Assembly: GCF_006715085.1 (NCBI RefSeq) | Contig: NZ_VFMM01000003.1 | Location: 186,001 to 250,000 of the forward strand | DNA length: 64,000 nucleotides | From: Kribbella jejuensis | GTDB lineage: Bacteria; Actinomycetota; Actinomycetes; Propionibacteriales; Kribbellaceae | Direction of reading: 5' to 3' | Shown here: positions 50,769 to 57,812 of the stretch, piece after piece | How positions within the stretch are numbered: the first letter of the stretch is position 1 | Layout of the letters: each line of letters starts with the position of its first letter | The notes under the pieces: generated by a model | What the model was told of the DNA's origin: nothing | Database searches by the model: none | Seen by the model: the letters and a program-made list of their open reading frames with translations, nothing else | Position numbers and translations under genes: made by a program

Positions 50769-52293
50769 GAGCGGTTGCCTCCGGCTTCCATGCGATGACC
50801 TGACCCCGCTCGACCAGCCGGTTCTGCAGCGCGCGAACGTCGACGTCCTGTACGTCGGTCCGCGCCCGGAGCGCTTGTACCGCAGCGACCGCCGCGGACT
50901 CCGCGAGTACGCAGAACACCGGCTCCATCCGCGTCGCGGCGTACCCGATGTGCGTCGCGGACAGGCAGACCGGGACGAGCAGGTTGCCGCAATCCGCGTT
51001 CTTCGGCGTGATCGCCCGATAGGGGACCGGGTACGGCCGTCCGGTGCCGAGGTGACCGCCGATGAACATGTCACCTTCGGTCGCCACGCCGAGCTGCCCG
51101 GTGGCGGCGTCGCGATGCGGGATCCGGCGCACCGGATAGACGTCGACCCCGAAGAGCGCGAGTCCGACGCTGTCGTCGGGGTCGCTCTCGTTGGCCACAT
51201 CGGCCTGGGTGACGGTGTACCGGCCGTCGATCCGGCGAGCCACCCGGACGTACAGCTGCGGCGGCCAGCCGTCGGTCTCCGGGAACACGCTGGCATCCAT
51301 CCCGTAGGCCGCAACCTCGGCGCGGAACTCGGCCGGTACGGCGGAGTCGGTCGACAGGAAGTGGTGCAGCCCGCGCAGGTAGTCGATGTGCTGACGCCAG
51401 ACCCGCGAGCGCGTGTCCCAGTCGCCGTCCTGGTACGCACGGCTCACACCGAGTGGGGCGTTCGTGATGAGCGAGGCGCGCTGGTAGTTGTACTCGCCGG
51501 AGTTGATCCACCCGGGGAAGATCCCGCGCAACGCCTCGAGGTCCGTGCCGAGATGCGCGACGTACCGCCGTACCAGCTCGTAGTCGGCCGGGGAGTAGCC
51601 GTCCGGCGGGGTGATCTCCCGGCGCGCGGCCGGCTCCTTCGTGATGTAGAAGCGGAAGTTGTACGCCTGCGCGTAGTCGTCCGCCGCGCCGAGTGGGCGG
51701 CCGTGATCCGGGTCGAGCAGCGGGAGCAGGCTGCCGTCGCGGTACGGGTCGATCGGCGTCCAGTTCGTGACCGGTTGCACCCCGGCGTACTCCTCCCCGA
51801 ACTCCTCCCGCGATTCGCGTCCGGTGCGGTACGGCACGCCTGCCAGCGCCATCAGGTCACCCTCGTACGACGCATCGATGAAAATGGACGCCTGGACGTC
51901 GATGTCCGGCGCTGACTCGATCGCCGGCAGCGGCACGCCCCACCCGTCGGGTGTCGAGGTCTCCAGCTGGATCGCGGTGATGCGATTGCCGTCCCGCGTG
52001 ACGGACCGGACCCGGCGTTCGCGGTACACCTCGATGCCCGCCTCGGCGATCCAGTCCCGGAAGGCACGCTGTACGTCGTACGGATGGTCGCCGAAGCCGA
52101 AGACGGCGTCCCTCGTCAGACCGCCGACGGCGGCCGGGATCGGGCAGTCCTGCCGCGGTTTGATGCCCGCACCGAGCATCCCGCCGAGCCACCGGCCCGG
52201 CTCGATCAGGACGACGGACGCACCTTCCTGATGGGCGGTGATCGCCGCGACGCAGCCCGCGGCGGTACCGCCGTACACACAGACATCGACCAT
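50761..52293 (-). CDS. FAD-dependent oxidoreductase (FAD_oxidored family)
   Basis: A 510-residue flavoprotein. The N-terminal dinucleotide fold VCVYGGTAAGCVAAITAHQEGASVVLIEPGRWLGGML and the FIDASYEGDLMALAGV segment identify the FAD_oxidored (PF12831) family; C-terminal VCLSATHIGYAATRMEP is also typical. These enzymes occur with sugar-degradation genes and probably oxidise carbohydrate or related alcohols. ATG 52293 is given; an in-frame GTG at 52302 has a better-spaced GAGG and may be the true start. It diverges from an AraC gene and is coupled to the glycosidase after it. Confidence 0.87.
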   Translation of the reverse strand: MVDVCVYGGTAAGCVAAITAHQEGASVVLIEPGRWLGGMLGAGIKPRQDCPIPAAVGGLTRDAVFGFGDHPYDVQRAFRDWIAEAGIEVYRERRVRSVTRDGNRITAIQLETSTPDGWGVPLPAIESAPDIDVQASIFIDASYEGDLMALAGVPYRTGRESREEFGEEYAGVQPVTNWTPIDPYRDGSLLPLLDPDHGRPLGAADDYAQAYNFRFYITKEPAARREITPPDGYSPADYELVRRYVAHLGTDLEALRGIFPGWINSGEYNYQRASLITNAPLGVSRAYQDGDWDTRSRVWRQHIDYLRGLHHFLSTDSAVPAEFRAEVAAYGMDASVFPETDGWPPQLYVRVARRIDGRYTVTQADVANESDPDDSVGLALFGVDVYPVRRIPHRDAATGQLGVATEGDMFIGGHLGTGRPYPVPYRAITPKNADCGNLLVPVCLSATHIGYAATRMEPVFCVLAESAAVAAVQALRARTDVQDVDVRALQNRLVERGQVIAWKPEATAHA

Positions 52294-52349
52294 GGCATGC
52301 ACTCTGCAGCCTCGACACCTCCAATGACATAGCTGTTCTGAGCATCTCC

Positions 52350-53084
52350 ATGTACTTTTTTGCCATGCTGACGCTGGACGGTTACCTGCTTGCGCCACGC
52401 CGCGAGCGGTTCACGCTGGCCATCGACACCTACGAGACGTGGGCGCTGCTGCTGCCGAGGAACGGCGCCTTCGCGTTCGAAGTGACGGGGGTACCGCCCG
52501 GAACGGCAAGGTTCGGGGACATCGTGTTCTGCCCGCCCGGCGGGTCGTTGCAGCGGAGGATGCACAGCCCGGCGGCCATCTTCCACGCCCGCTTCAGCAC
52601 CTCGCTGCGGCCACCGGCCGGCCGCACGCGGCTCCGCGACCTCGATCGCCTGCGCGCCGACCTGGCGATTCTGGAGGACAACTTCACCGACCTGATCGCG
52701 ACGCACGTCGTCGCCGACCTCGTGCTGATGGCGCTGCGCTCGCAGCGGGACGAGCCCGCGGACAAGCTGGTGCAGGAGGCAACGACCTATCTGCACGACC
52801 ACTTCTCCGCGCCGGACCTCTCGCTGGGCGAGCTGGCCGAACTGCTGGGCATCAGCGCCGCTCAACTGTCTCGCCGGTTCAAAGCCGTCCACGCTGTCAC
52901 GCCGGTCGAGTACCTTCGCGCGATCCGCTTGCGGAAGGTCCGGCAACTGCTTGCCGAGACCAACGACAAGTTGCAGACGATCGCCGGGCAAACCGGCTAC
53001 CGAAGCGCGTTCTACCTCAGCCGGGTCTTCACCAACCAGACAGGTCAGCCGCCATCCGGCTATCGCCGGACGCACCGCGTCTGA
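52350..53084 (+). CDS. AraC-family transcriptional regulator
   Basis: A 244-residue regulator. The N-terminal cupin-like sensing half (LAIDTYETWALLLPRNGAFAFEV, FGDIVFCPPGGSLQRR) precedes a double HTH: LSLGELAELLGISAAQLSRRFKAVHAVTPVEYLRAIRLRKVRQLL and IAGQTGYRSAFYLSRVFTNQTGQPPSGYRR. It diverges from the FAD oxidoreductase with a 56-bp gap and probably activates that unit in response to a sugar. ATG 52350 or 52365 could be the start; neither has a clear ribosome site. Its 3' end overlaps the convergent membrane-protein gene by 56 bp. Confidence 0.9.
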   Translation: MYFFAMLTLDGYLLAPRRERFTLAIDTYETWALLLPRNGAFAFEVTGVPPGTARFGDIVFCPPGGSLQRRMHSPAAIFHARFSTSLRPPAGRTRLRDLDRLRADLAILEDNFTDLIATHVVADLVLMALRSQRDEPADKLVQEATTYLHDHFSAPDLSLGELAELLGISAAQLSRRFKAVHAVTPVEYLRAIRLRKVRQLLAETNDKLQTIAGQTGYRSAFYLSRVFTNQTGQPPSGYRRTHRV

Positions 53085-53895
53085 CGACGCGGGCGACGAC
53101 CGAGAGCAGGAACAGCGCCGAGAAGCCGATCAGCAACGGCCAGGCGAGTGGCTTGGATGCGTCGAACTGCTGGCGCGCCCGGAGCGCGGCCAGCAGGATC
53201 GCGCCGACCATGACGATCTCGACCTCGAGCATCCGGCGCAGAGTCGACCAGCGACCGGCACGCCAGAAGCCCAGCCCGGCACCGCCGAGACAGCTGACAG
53301 CTGCCAGAGTCCGGCAGGACAGCGGCGTAAGCGTCCACGGCCACAACGGAATGAAGGTGGCCGGCGAGAGATACATGGCGGCGCCTTGCACGACCGCGAG
53401 TACGCCGATGGCCGTGACCACGGCGCGCATCGCCGGTGGAAGCAGGCCGTCCGGCGCGGGATCGGCGTACCGGCGGTTGGCGAGCCAGGCGCCGAGGACG
53501 AGGAACGGTGCCGCGAAGTACAGCGCCGTCCAGATCCAGAAGGCCGGGTTGCCGTGACTGAACTTGTTCCAGTGCAGCACGGTCGCCACCCCGAGCAGCG
53601 TGGCGAACGTTGTCACCGACAACAAACCGGGGGAGAGCACGTGCCAGCGGCGCTCAAGCGCGGCGCGAACGAAGAAGTAGCTGCCGCCGAGGTACGCCGA
53701 CGCGAGGACCATCGAGGTCATGCTCGGCCGCAGCGGCCACGCCCACAGGTGGGCAGTGTGCTGCGGGAAGAAGTACAGGATGACGAAGCCCGCGACCAGG
53801 AACGGCACGATGCACAAGGACAGGACCCGCGTGTACCTCAGAACGTGGTCGTCGCGAAGAGTTGCCCGTGCATCACCGCTGTGTGAAACGTCCAT
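53029..53895 (-). CDS. Multi-pass membrane protein of unknown function
   Basis: A 288-residue protein with about eight hydrophobic helices, starting after a short cytosolic tail (MDVSHSGDARATLRDD). Aromatic-rich segments include FVILYFFPQHTAHLWAWPLRP and ATFIPLWPWTLTPLSCRTLA, which look like two related repeats of a four-helix unit, suggesting internal duplication. No named family is certain. Monocistronic, convergent with and overlapping the AraC gene. Confidence 0.7.
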   Translation of the reverse strand: MDVSHSGDARATLRDDHVLRYTRVLSLCIVPFLVAGFVILYFFPQHTAHLWAWPLRPSMTSMVLASAYLGGSYFFVRAALERRWHVLSPGLLSVTTFATLLGVATVLHWNKFSHGNPAFWIWTALYFAAPFLVLGAWLANRRYADPAPDGLLPPAMRAVVTAIGVLAVVQGAAMYLSPATFIPLWPWTLTPLSCRTLAAVSCLGGAGLGFWRAGRWSTLRRMLEVEIVMVGAILLAALRARQQFDASKPLAWPLLIGFSALFLLSVVARVVRRGASGDSRMAADLSGW

Positions 53896-53949
53896 GGCGG
53901 ATCGCCCCCTGAGGCCAGCTTGCGCTCGCGACGTCAGGTGGGCAAGTGC

Positions 53950-55452
53950 TCAGGCGCCGTTCGCTTGCGGGTGGTAGGCGCAGGCGTCGTCCAGGCTCTG
54001 GGTGCTCTGGGTGCTCTGTGTGGTGGTGGCCGGCTTCTTCGACGTCGTGGTCGATCGATGCGGTTTGGGGGCGGCGAGTGCGTTCCGGATGATTTCGCGC
54101 ATGGCCGCGTAATCGGGATCGCGACCGCTCGGGAAATTCTTCGCGCCGTCGAGATCGATGCTGGACACGCCGGCCTTCTTGACCTTCAGTCCGAGCTGGA
54201 TCAGCGCGGGCAGGAGTTCCTGCGGAATATCGGTACGCAGCATCTGCCGGCTCGCGGCCGCGAGCTGCCGGTACTGGGTGAGCAGCGTCGCGGGGGAGAC
54301 ACTGTTGACGAGGGCATGGATCGTGCAGCGCTGGCGTTCCTGGCGGGACGGGTCGCTCAGCCCGTACCTGCCGCGGGCGAACCACAGCGCGTGGTAGCCG
54401 TCGAGGTGCTGGTTCGGGCCGGGCTCGATGTAGCCGGACGGCTTCTTCGGCGCGTTCGCCCCGGGACCGATGCCGTACTCGCCGCCGATCGGCACCGGGT
54501 AGTTGACGTTCACGGTGATCCCGCCGACCGCGTCGACGATCTGCTGGAAGCCGGCCAGGTTCACCTGGACGTAGTAGTCGATCTTCAGGCCGAGCGCCGC
54601 GCTCGCGGCCAGCTTGACCGCGTCGGCGCCTTCGTTGTCGGTCGGGCCGAGGATGCCGGGGTACTTCTTCGGGATCGTGTCGTACATCGCGTCGAGGTAG
54701 TACTGCGGTTGCTCGCCGTCGCCGAGGCTGGGGTCCCAGAAACCGTTCGGATACACCTTGTGCAGGGGCGAGTTGACCGGGAACGGCATTCGCATCCAGT
54801 TCCGGCTCAGCGAGATCAGCTTGGTTGCTCCGGTCCGGGTGTCGATCGACGCGACGATCACGGTGTCGGTCCGGGTGCCGGTCCGGCCCGCGCCGTCGTC
54901 GGCGCCCAGCAGCAGGATGTTCAGCCGCGGTGTGTCCGCCCACGGGTCCTTCGCGTTCACCGTGGGGCGGGTCGCGGACTTCGACGTACCTTCGGACTGG
55001 AACACGCTGCCGACGAGGTTGCGCTGCGCCATCACGGTCTGCGCCGCGATGGTCGAGGGTACGGCGATCCCGAAGCACACCAGGCCGACGACCAGCGCGC
55101 CGGCCAACCGGCCGATGGACGTCGGGGTGAGCGGGCGCAGGAGCTTGTGGGACGCGACGACGACCCAGATCCACGCGACGGCGAGGACCACAACGAGTCC
55201 GGTTGCCACCAGCAAGCGGTTCGGAGCGACCGCCAGCCGGAGGATCACGTCTCGTCGCGCGAGGCCGAAGTACGCGGCGGCGCCGAGGAGGGCGGCGGTC
55301 GCGGACAGCACGATCGTTCCGAGCCGTCGGCGGCCGGCGAGCAGGAATCCGAGGCCGGGAAGGATCGCGCTCAGCACGGTCAGCAGGATCGCCTGCGAAC
55401 TGTTCCTGGCGCGGAACGTCCGGCGATCTGCGCGGCGCGGAGTGGCTCCCAC
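53950..55452 (-). CDS. LytR-CpsA-Psr (LCP) family protein
   Basis: A 500-residue envelope protein with about four N-terminal helices and then the extracytoplasmic LCP domain: LNILLLGADDGAGRTGTRTDTVIVASIDTRTG contains the conserved Asp and Arg residues, followed by SLSRNWMRMP and GGITVNVNYPV and the HALWFARGRYG loop. LCP enzymes transfer lipid-linked polymers (teichoic acid, arabinogalactan, glycans) to peptidoglycan. The C-terminus is a Ser/Thr/Lys/Gln-rich tail. The GTG at 55452 is preferred because the longest frame (GTG 55527) would overlap the start of the divergent PAP2 gene. Confidence 0.85.
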   Translation of the reverse strand: MGATPRRADRRTFRARNSSQAILLTVLSAILPGLGFLLAGRRRLGTIVLSATAALLGAAAYFGLARRDVILRLAVAPNRLLVATGLVVVLAVAWIWVVVASHKLLRPLTPTSIGRLAGALVVGLVCFGIAVPSTIAAQTVMAQRNLVGSVFQSEGTSKSATRPTVNAKDPWADTPRLNILLLGADDGAGRTGTRTDTVIVASIDTRTGATKLISLSRNWMRMPFPVNSPLHKVYPNGFWDPSLGDGEQPQYYLDAMYDTIPKKYPGILGPTDNEGADAVKLAASAALGLKIDYYVQVNLAGFQQIVDAVGGITVNVNYPVPIGGEYGIGPGANAPKKPSGYIEPGPNQHLDGYHALWFARGRYGLSDPSRQERQRCTIHALVNSVSPATLLTQYRQLAAASRQMLRTDIPQELLPALIQLGLKVKKAGVSSIDLDGAKNFPSGRDPDYAAMREIIRNALAAPKPHRSTTTSKKPATTTQSTQSTQSLDDACAYHPQANGA

Positions 55453-55515
55453 GTCTGTTCGACGCCGGGGCTGTCGTGGCGGTTGACACTTCAGGCGGCT
55501 GACTACGCTCGGACC

Positions 55516-56139
55516 ATGGCCGACCACAGAACGCCCCCGAAGCTACCCATCGTGATTGGCGCGGTGGTGTTCCTGTGGGCGCTGGCGGACGTCGTGTTCG
55601 ACGGGCCGTTACGGCGGTGGGACCGTTCGCTACTGATGGGTGCCGAGCCGTACGTCCATCAGCCGCTCGGCTGGCGACTGGTGTCCGACATCGGCGGCGT
55701 CTGGGTGCTCGTGGTCGCGCTGCTCAGTGCGGTGGTGGTCCATCTGCTGCGTCGCGGAACCATGCGCCTGCTGCTGCGGGCCGCCGCGTGTTTCGTCGCG
55801 GTCGAGGCCGCGATCTGGTTGGCGAAGGCAACCATCGGCCGTACGGCGCCACGCTCAGGGGTCGACGACCTCGAGGCACATGGCATGTCCTTTCCCTCCG
55901 GCCACACCGCAGGCAGTCTCGCTCTACTGACCATCGCCGCGGCCGTCATCGTCCCTCCCGGCAGCCGGCTCGCCGCTTTCACCGCTTGGTTCATCCCGCT
56001 GATCTCCGCAGCGGTCGGCGTCTCCACCGTCGCCCTCCACTTTCACTGGCCGACGGACGTACTGGGCGGCTGGGGCCTCGGCCTGGTCGCAGCCACCTTC
56101 ATCCGGCACTCGGTCGCGGAGAAAGTCGAGCGGCAGTAG
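55516..56139 (+). CDS. PAP2-family phosphatase-like membrane protein
   Basis: A 207-residue protein with about six helices. Motif C2 is intact (FPSGHTAGS, H130) and the motif C3 His and Asp are present (HFHWPTD, H177 and D181). Motif C1 reads KATIGRTAP, where the consensus Arg is Ala111, and the Arg of C3 is Thr171, so two of the usual phosphate-binding arginines are absent. It may act on lipid phosphates with altered binding or be weakly active. ATG 55516; it diverges from the LCP gene, and a carboxymuconolactone-decarboxylase-fold gene follows by 9 bp. Confidence 0.82.
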   Translation: MADHRTPPKLPIVIGAVVFLWALADVVFDGPLRRWDRSLLMGAEPYVHQPLGWRLVSDIGGVWVLVVALLSAVVVHLLRRGTMRLLLRAAACFVAVEAAIWLAKATIGRTAPRSGVDDLEAHGMSFPSGHTAGSLALLTIAAAVIVPPGSRLAAFTAWFIPLISAAVGVSTVALHFHWPTDVLGGWGLGLVAATFIRHSVAEKVERQ

Positions 56140-56148
56140 GGCGTTACT

Positions 56149-56631
56149 ATGCGGAGGGTGCGACCGTTTCTGGACAAGGTGATGCCTGAGGCTTGGCTGG
56201 CGGCGCGCGCGTACGTGGAAGCGATTCGGTCCGCGGCGCTCGAGCGGGGGCTGACCGAGCAGGAGATCGAGTTCCTCAACCTGCGGTGCTCGCAGCTGAA
56301 CGGTTGTGCGTCCTGCTTGGACGTCCACTCTCGGAAGGCGCGGCAGGCCGGGATCCCGGACCAGAAGCTGGCGGTACTGCCGGCCTGGCGGGAGACCGAC
56401 CTCTACACCGATCGGGAGACCGCCGTGCTCGCGGTCGCCGAGGCGGGCACGCTGCTTCCGCTGACCGACGACCGGCGCGCGGACCTGGAAGCGGCACGGG
56501 CGATCCTCGGCGAGGATGCGTTCGTCGCGGCCGAATGGGTGACCGTCACGATCAACGCGTTCAACCGTATCTCGATCCTCAGCGAGCACCCGGTCCGTCC
56601 GCGCGATGCCGACGGCAAGCTGATCCCGTGA
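56149..56631 (+). CDS. AhpD/carboxymuconolactone-decarboxylase-family protein
   Basis: A 160-residue alkylhydroperoxidase-fold protein with the redox motif GCASCLDVHSRKA (C53, C56 and H60), as in AhpD. It would be a thiol-dependent peroxidase or disulfide reductase. ATG 56149; GTG 56158 is an alternative. It lies 9 bp after the PAP2 gene and 22 bp before the GNAT gene, so these three may be co-transcribed. Confidence 0.88.
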   Translation: MRRVRPFLDKVMPEAWLAARAYVEAIRSAALERGLTEQEIEFLNLRCSQLNGCASCLDVHSRKARQAGIPDQKLAVLPAWRETDLYTDRETAVLAVAEAGTLLPLTDDRRADLEAARAILGEDAFVAAEWVTVTINAFNRISILSEHPVRPRDADGKLIP

Positions 56632-56653
56632 GCTCCCGACCGGAAGGACGACC

Positions 56654-57007
56654 ATGAGCGACGAGCGTTTCGAAGTACAGAGCCGGCCGGAGGAATCCCG
56701 GTACGTCCTGGTCGACCACGAGGCCGCGGACCAGGTGATCGGCGAAGAGGACTACGTCGACGTCGAATCCGGCGACGACGTCCAGCGGGTCCTCTTCCAC
56801 ACCGCCGTCTCGGACGAGTACAGCGGCCAGGGTCTGGCGTCCGTACTGGTTCGTGCCGTGGTCGACGACGTGATCGCCCACGGCTACACGATCGTCCCGG
56901 TCTGCCCGTACGTCACGGCCTGGCTCCCCAAACACCCCGAGTACGCCGACCACGTCCTCAAACCCCACCCCCAACACCTACGCGCCGTCGCCGCCCGCAC
57001 GAAGTAA
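56654..57007 (+). CDS. YidJ-type small GNAT acetyltransferase
   Basis: A 117-residue GCN5-like protein of the short (PF14542-like) type. YSGQGLASVLVRAVVDDV is the acetyl-CoA pyrophosphate-binding loop (Q/RxxGxG/A form), and VPVCPYVTAWLPKHPEY is the family's C-terminal signature. Target unknown. Its 3' end overlaps the convergent hydrolase gene by 30 bp. Confidence 0.87.
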   Translation: MSDERFEVQSRPEESRYVLVDHEAADQVIGEEDYVDVESGDDVQRVLFHTAVSDEYSGQGLASVLVRAVVDDVIAHGYTIVPVCPYVTAWLPKHPEYADHVLKPHPQHLRAVAARTK

Positions 57008-57763
57008 AAAGTCGACGATCACTTCGGCTGTCAGTGCTGGCTGTTGCTCCGCGGGGTAGTGGCCCAATTCCTCCAGGACGATGCCGGTGACGTTTGTCGC
57101 GAGGGTTCGCAGCCCGTCGGCTACGGCATGCCCAATGGCGTAGCGCCCGCCGACCGCCAGCACCGGCGTGTGGATCGGGTTGTCTTCGAGCCGCCGCACG
57201 TCGGCGATGTCGTCGGCGCGCGACCGGTAGTAGCCGAGTCCCGCTTCCAGGACGCCGACGTAGGCGTCGACGTACGACCGGACCGCGTCCGGATCCAGCC
57301 CGGCAGGGCCGGCGCTCTGCTGGAGGAAGGTGCCGTAGTACGCGTCCTCCCGGCCGGGCACGAGCTGTTCGGCCAGGCCCGGTGCGCGATTGAACGGGCC
57401 GTGCCAGGACGGATAGTGCCCGGCGCCCGGTGCCGGGATGTCGACGTCGATCCCGGGGAGGACCTCCTCCTCGATCACGACCGCGTTCACCGACTCCGGC
57501 ATCGCCGCGGCCAGCAAGAGTGCGACCGTGCCACCCCAGTCATGGCCGACGATCGAGAACCGCGTGAGTCCGCCGACCTCGTTCCCCAGCCAGCGCGCGA
57601 GATCAGTCTTCCTGAAACTGCTCATGTTCCCCGCGGGCTTCCCGAGCCCGGGCAGCGTGATCGGCACGGGCATGAATCCGTGGGCCAGGAGACGTGGCAC
57701 CAGTTCTCGCCAGTGCGCCTCGGTCACCGGCCATCCATGCACAAGCACAACAGGCAAGCTCAC
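56978..57763 (-). CDS. Alpha/beta hydrolase, epoxide-hydrolase/haloalkane-dehalogenase-like
   Basis: A 261-residue hydrolase. HGWPVT is the oxyanion/HGxP segment and the nucleophile is Asp75 in GHDWGG, an Asp rather than Ser as in epoxide hydrolases and dehalogenases; the C-terminal His lies in LGHYPAEQQPAL. It would hydrolyse epoxides or similar electrophiles. The GTG start at 57763 yields the family-typical SLPVVLVHGW; longer frames run into a Pro/Arg-rich non-coding-like stretch. Confidence 0.87.
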   Translation of the reverse strand: MSLPVVLVHGWPVTEAHWRELVPRLLAHGFMPVPITLPGLGKPAGNMSSFRKTDLARWLGNEVGGLTRFSIVGHDWGGTVALLLAAAMPESVNAVVIEEEVLPGIDVDIPAPGAGHYPSWHGPFNRAPGLAEQLVPGREDAYYGTFLQQSAGPAGLDPDAVRSYVDAYVGVLEAGLGYYRSRADDIADVRRLEDNPIHTPVLAVGGRYAIGHAVADGLRTLATNVTGIVLEELGHYPAEQQPALTAEVIVDFLLRAGGDGA

Positions 57764-57812
57764 TGTCCCATGATGCTCTTCCGGTCGGCAGGCGAGGCTG
57801 GGATGGTGGGGT

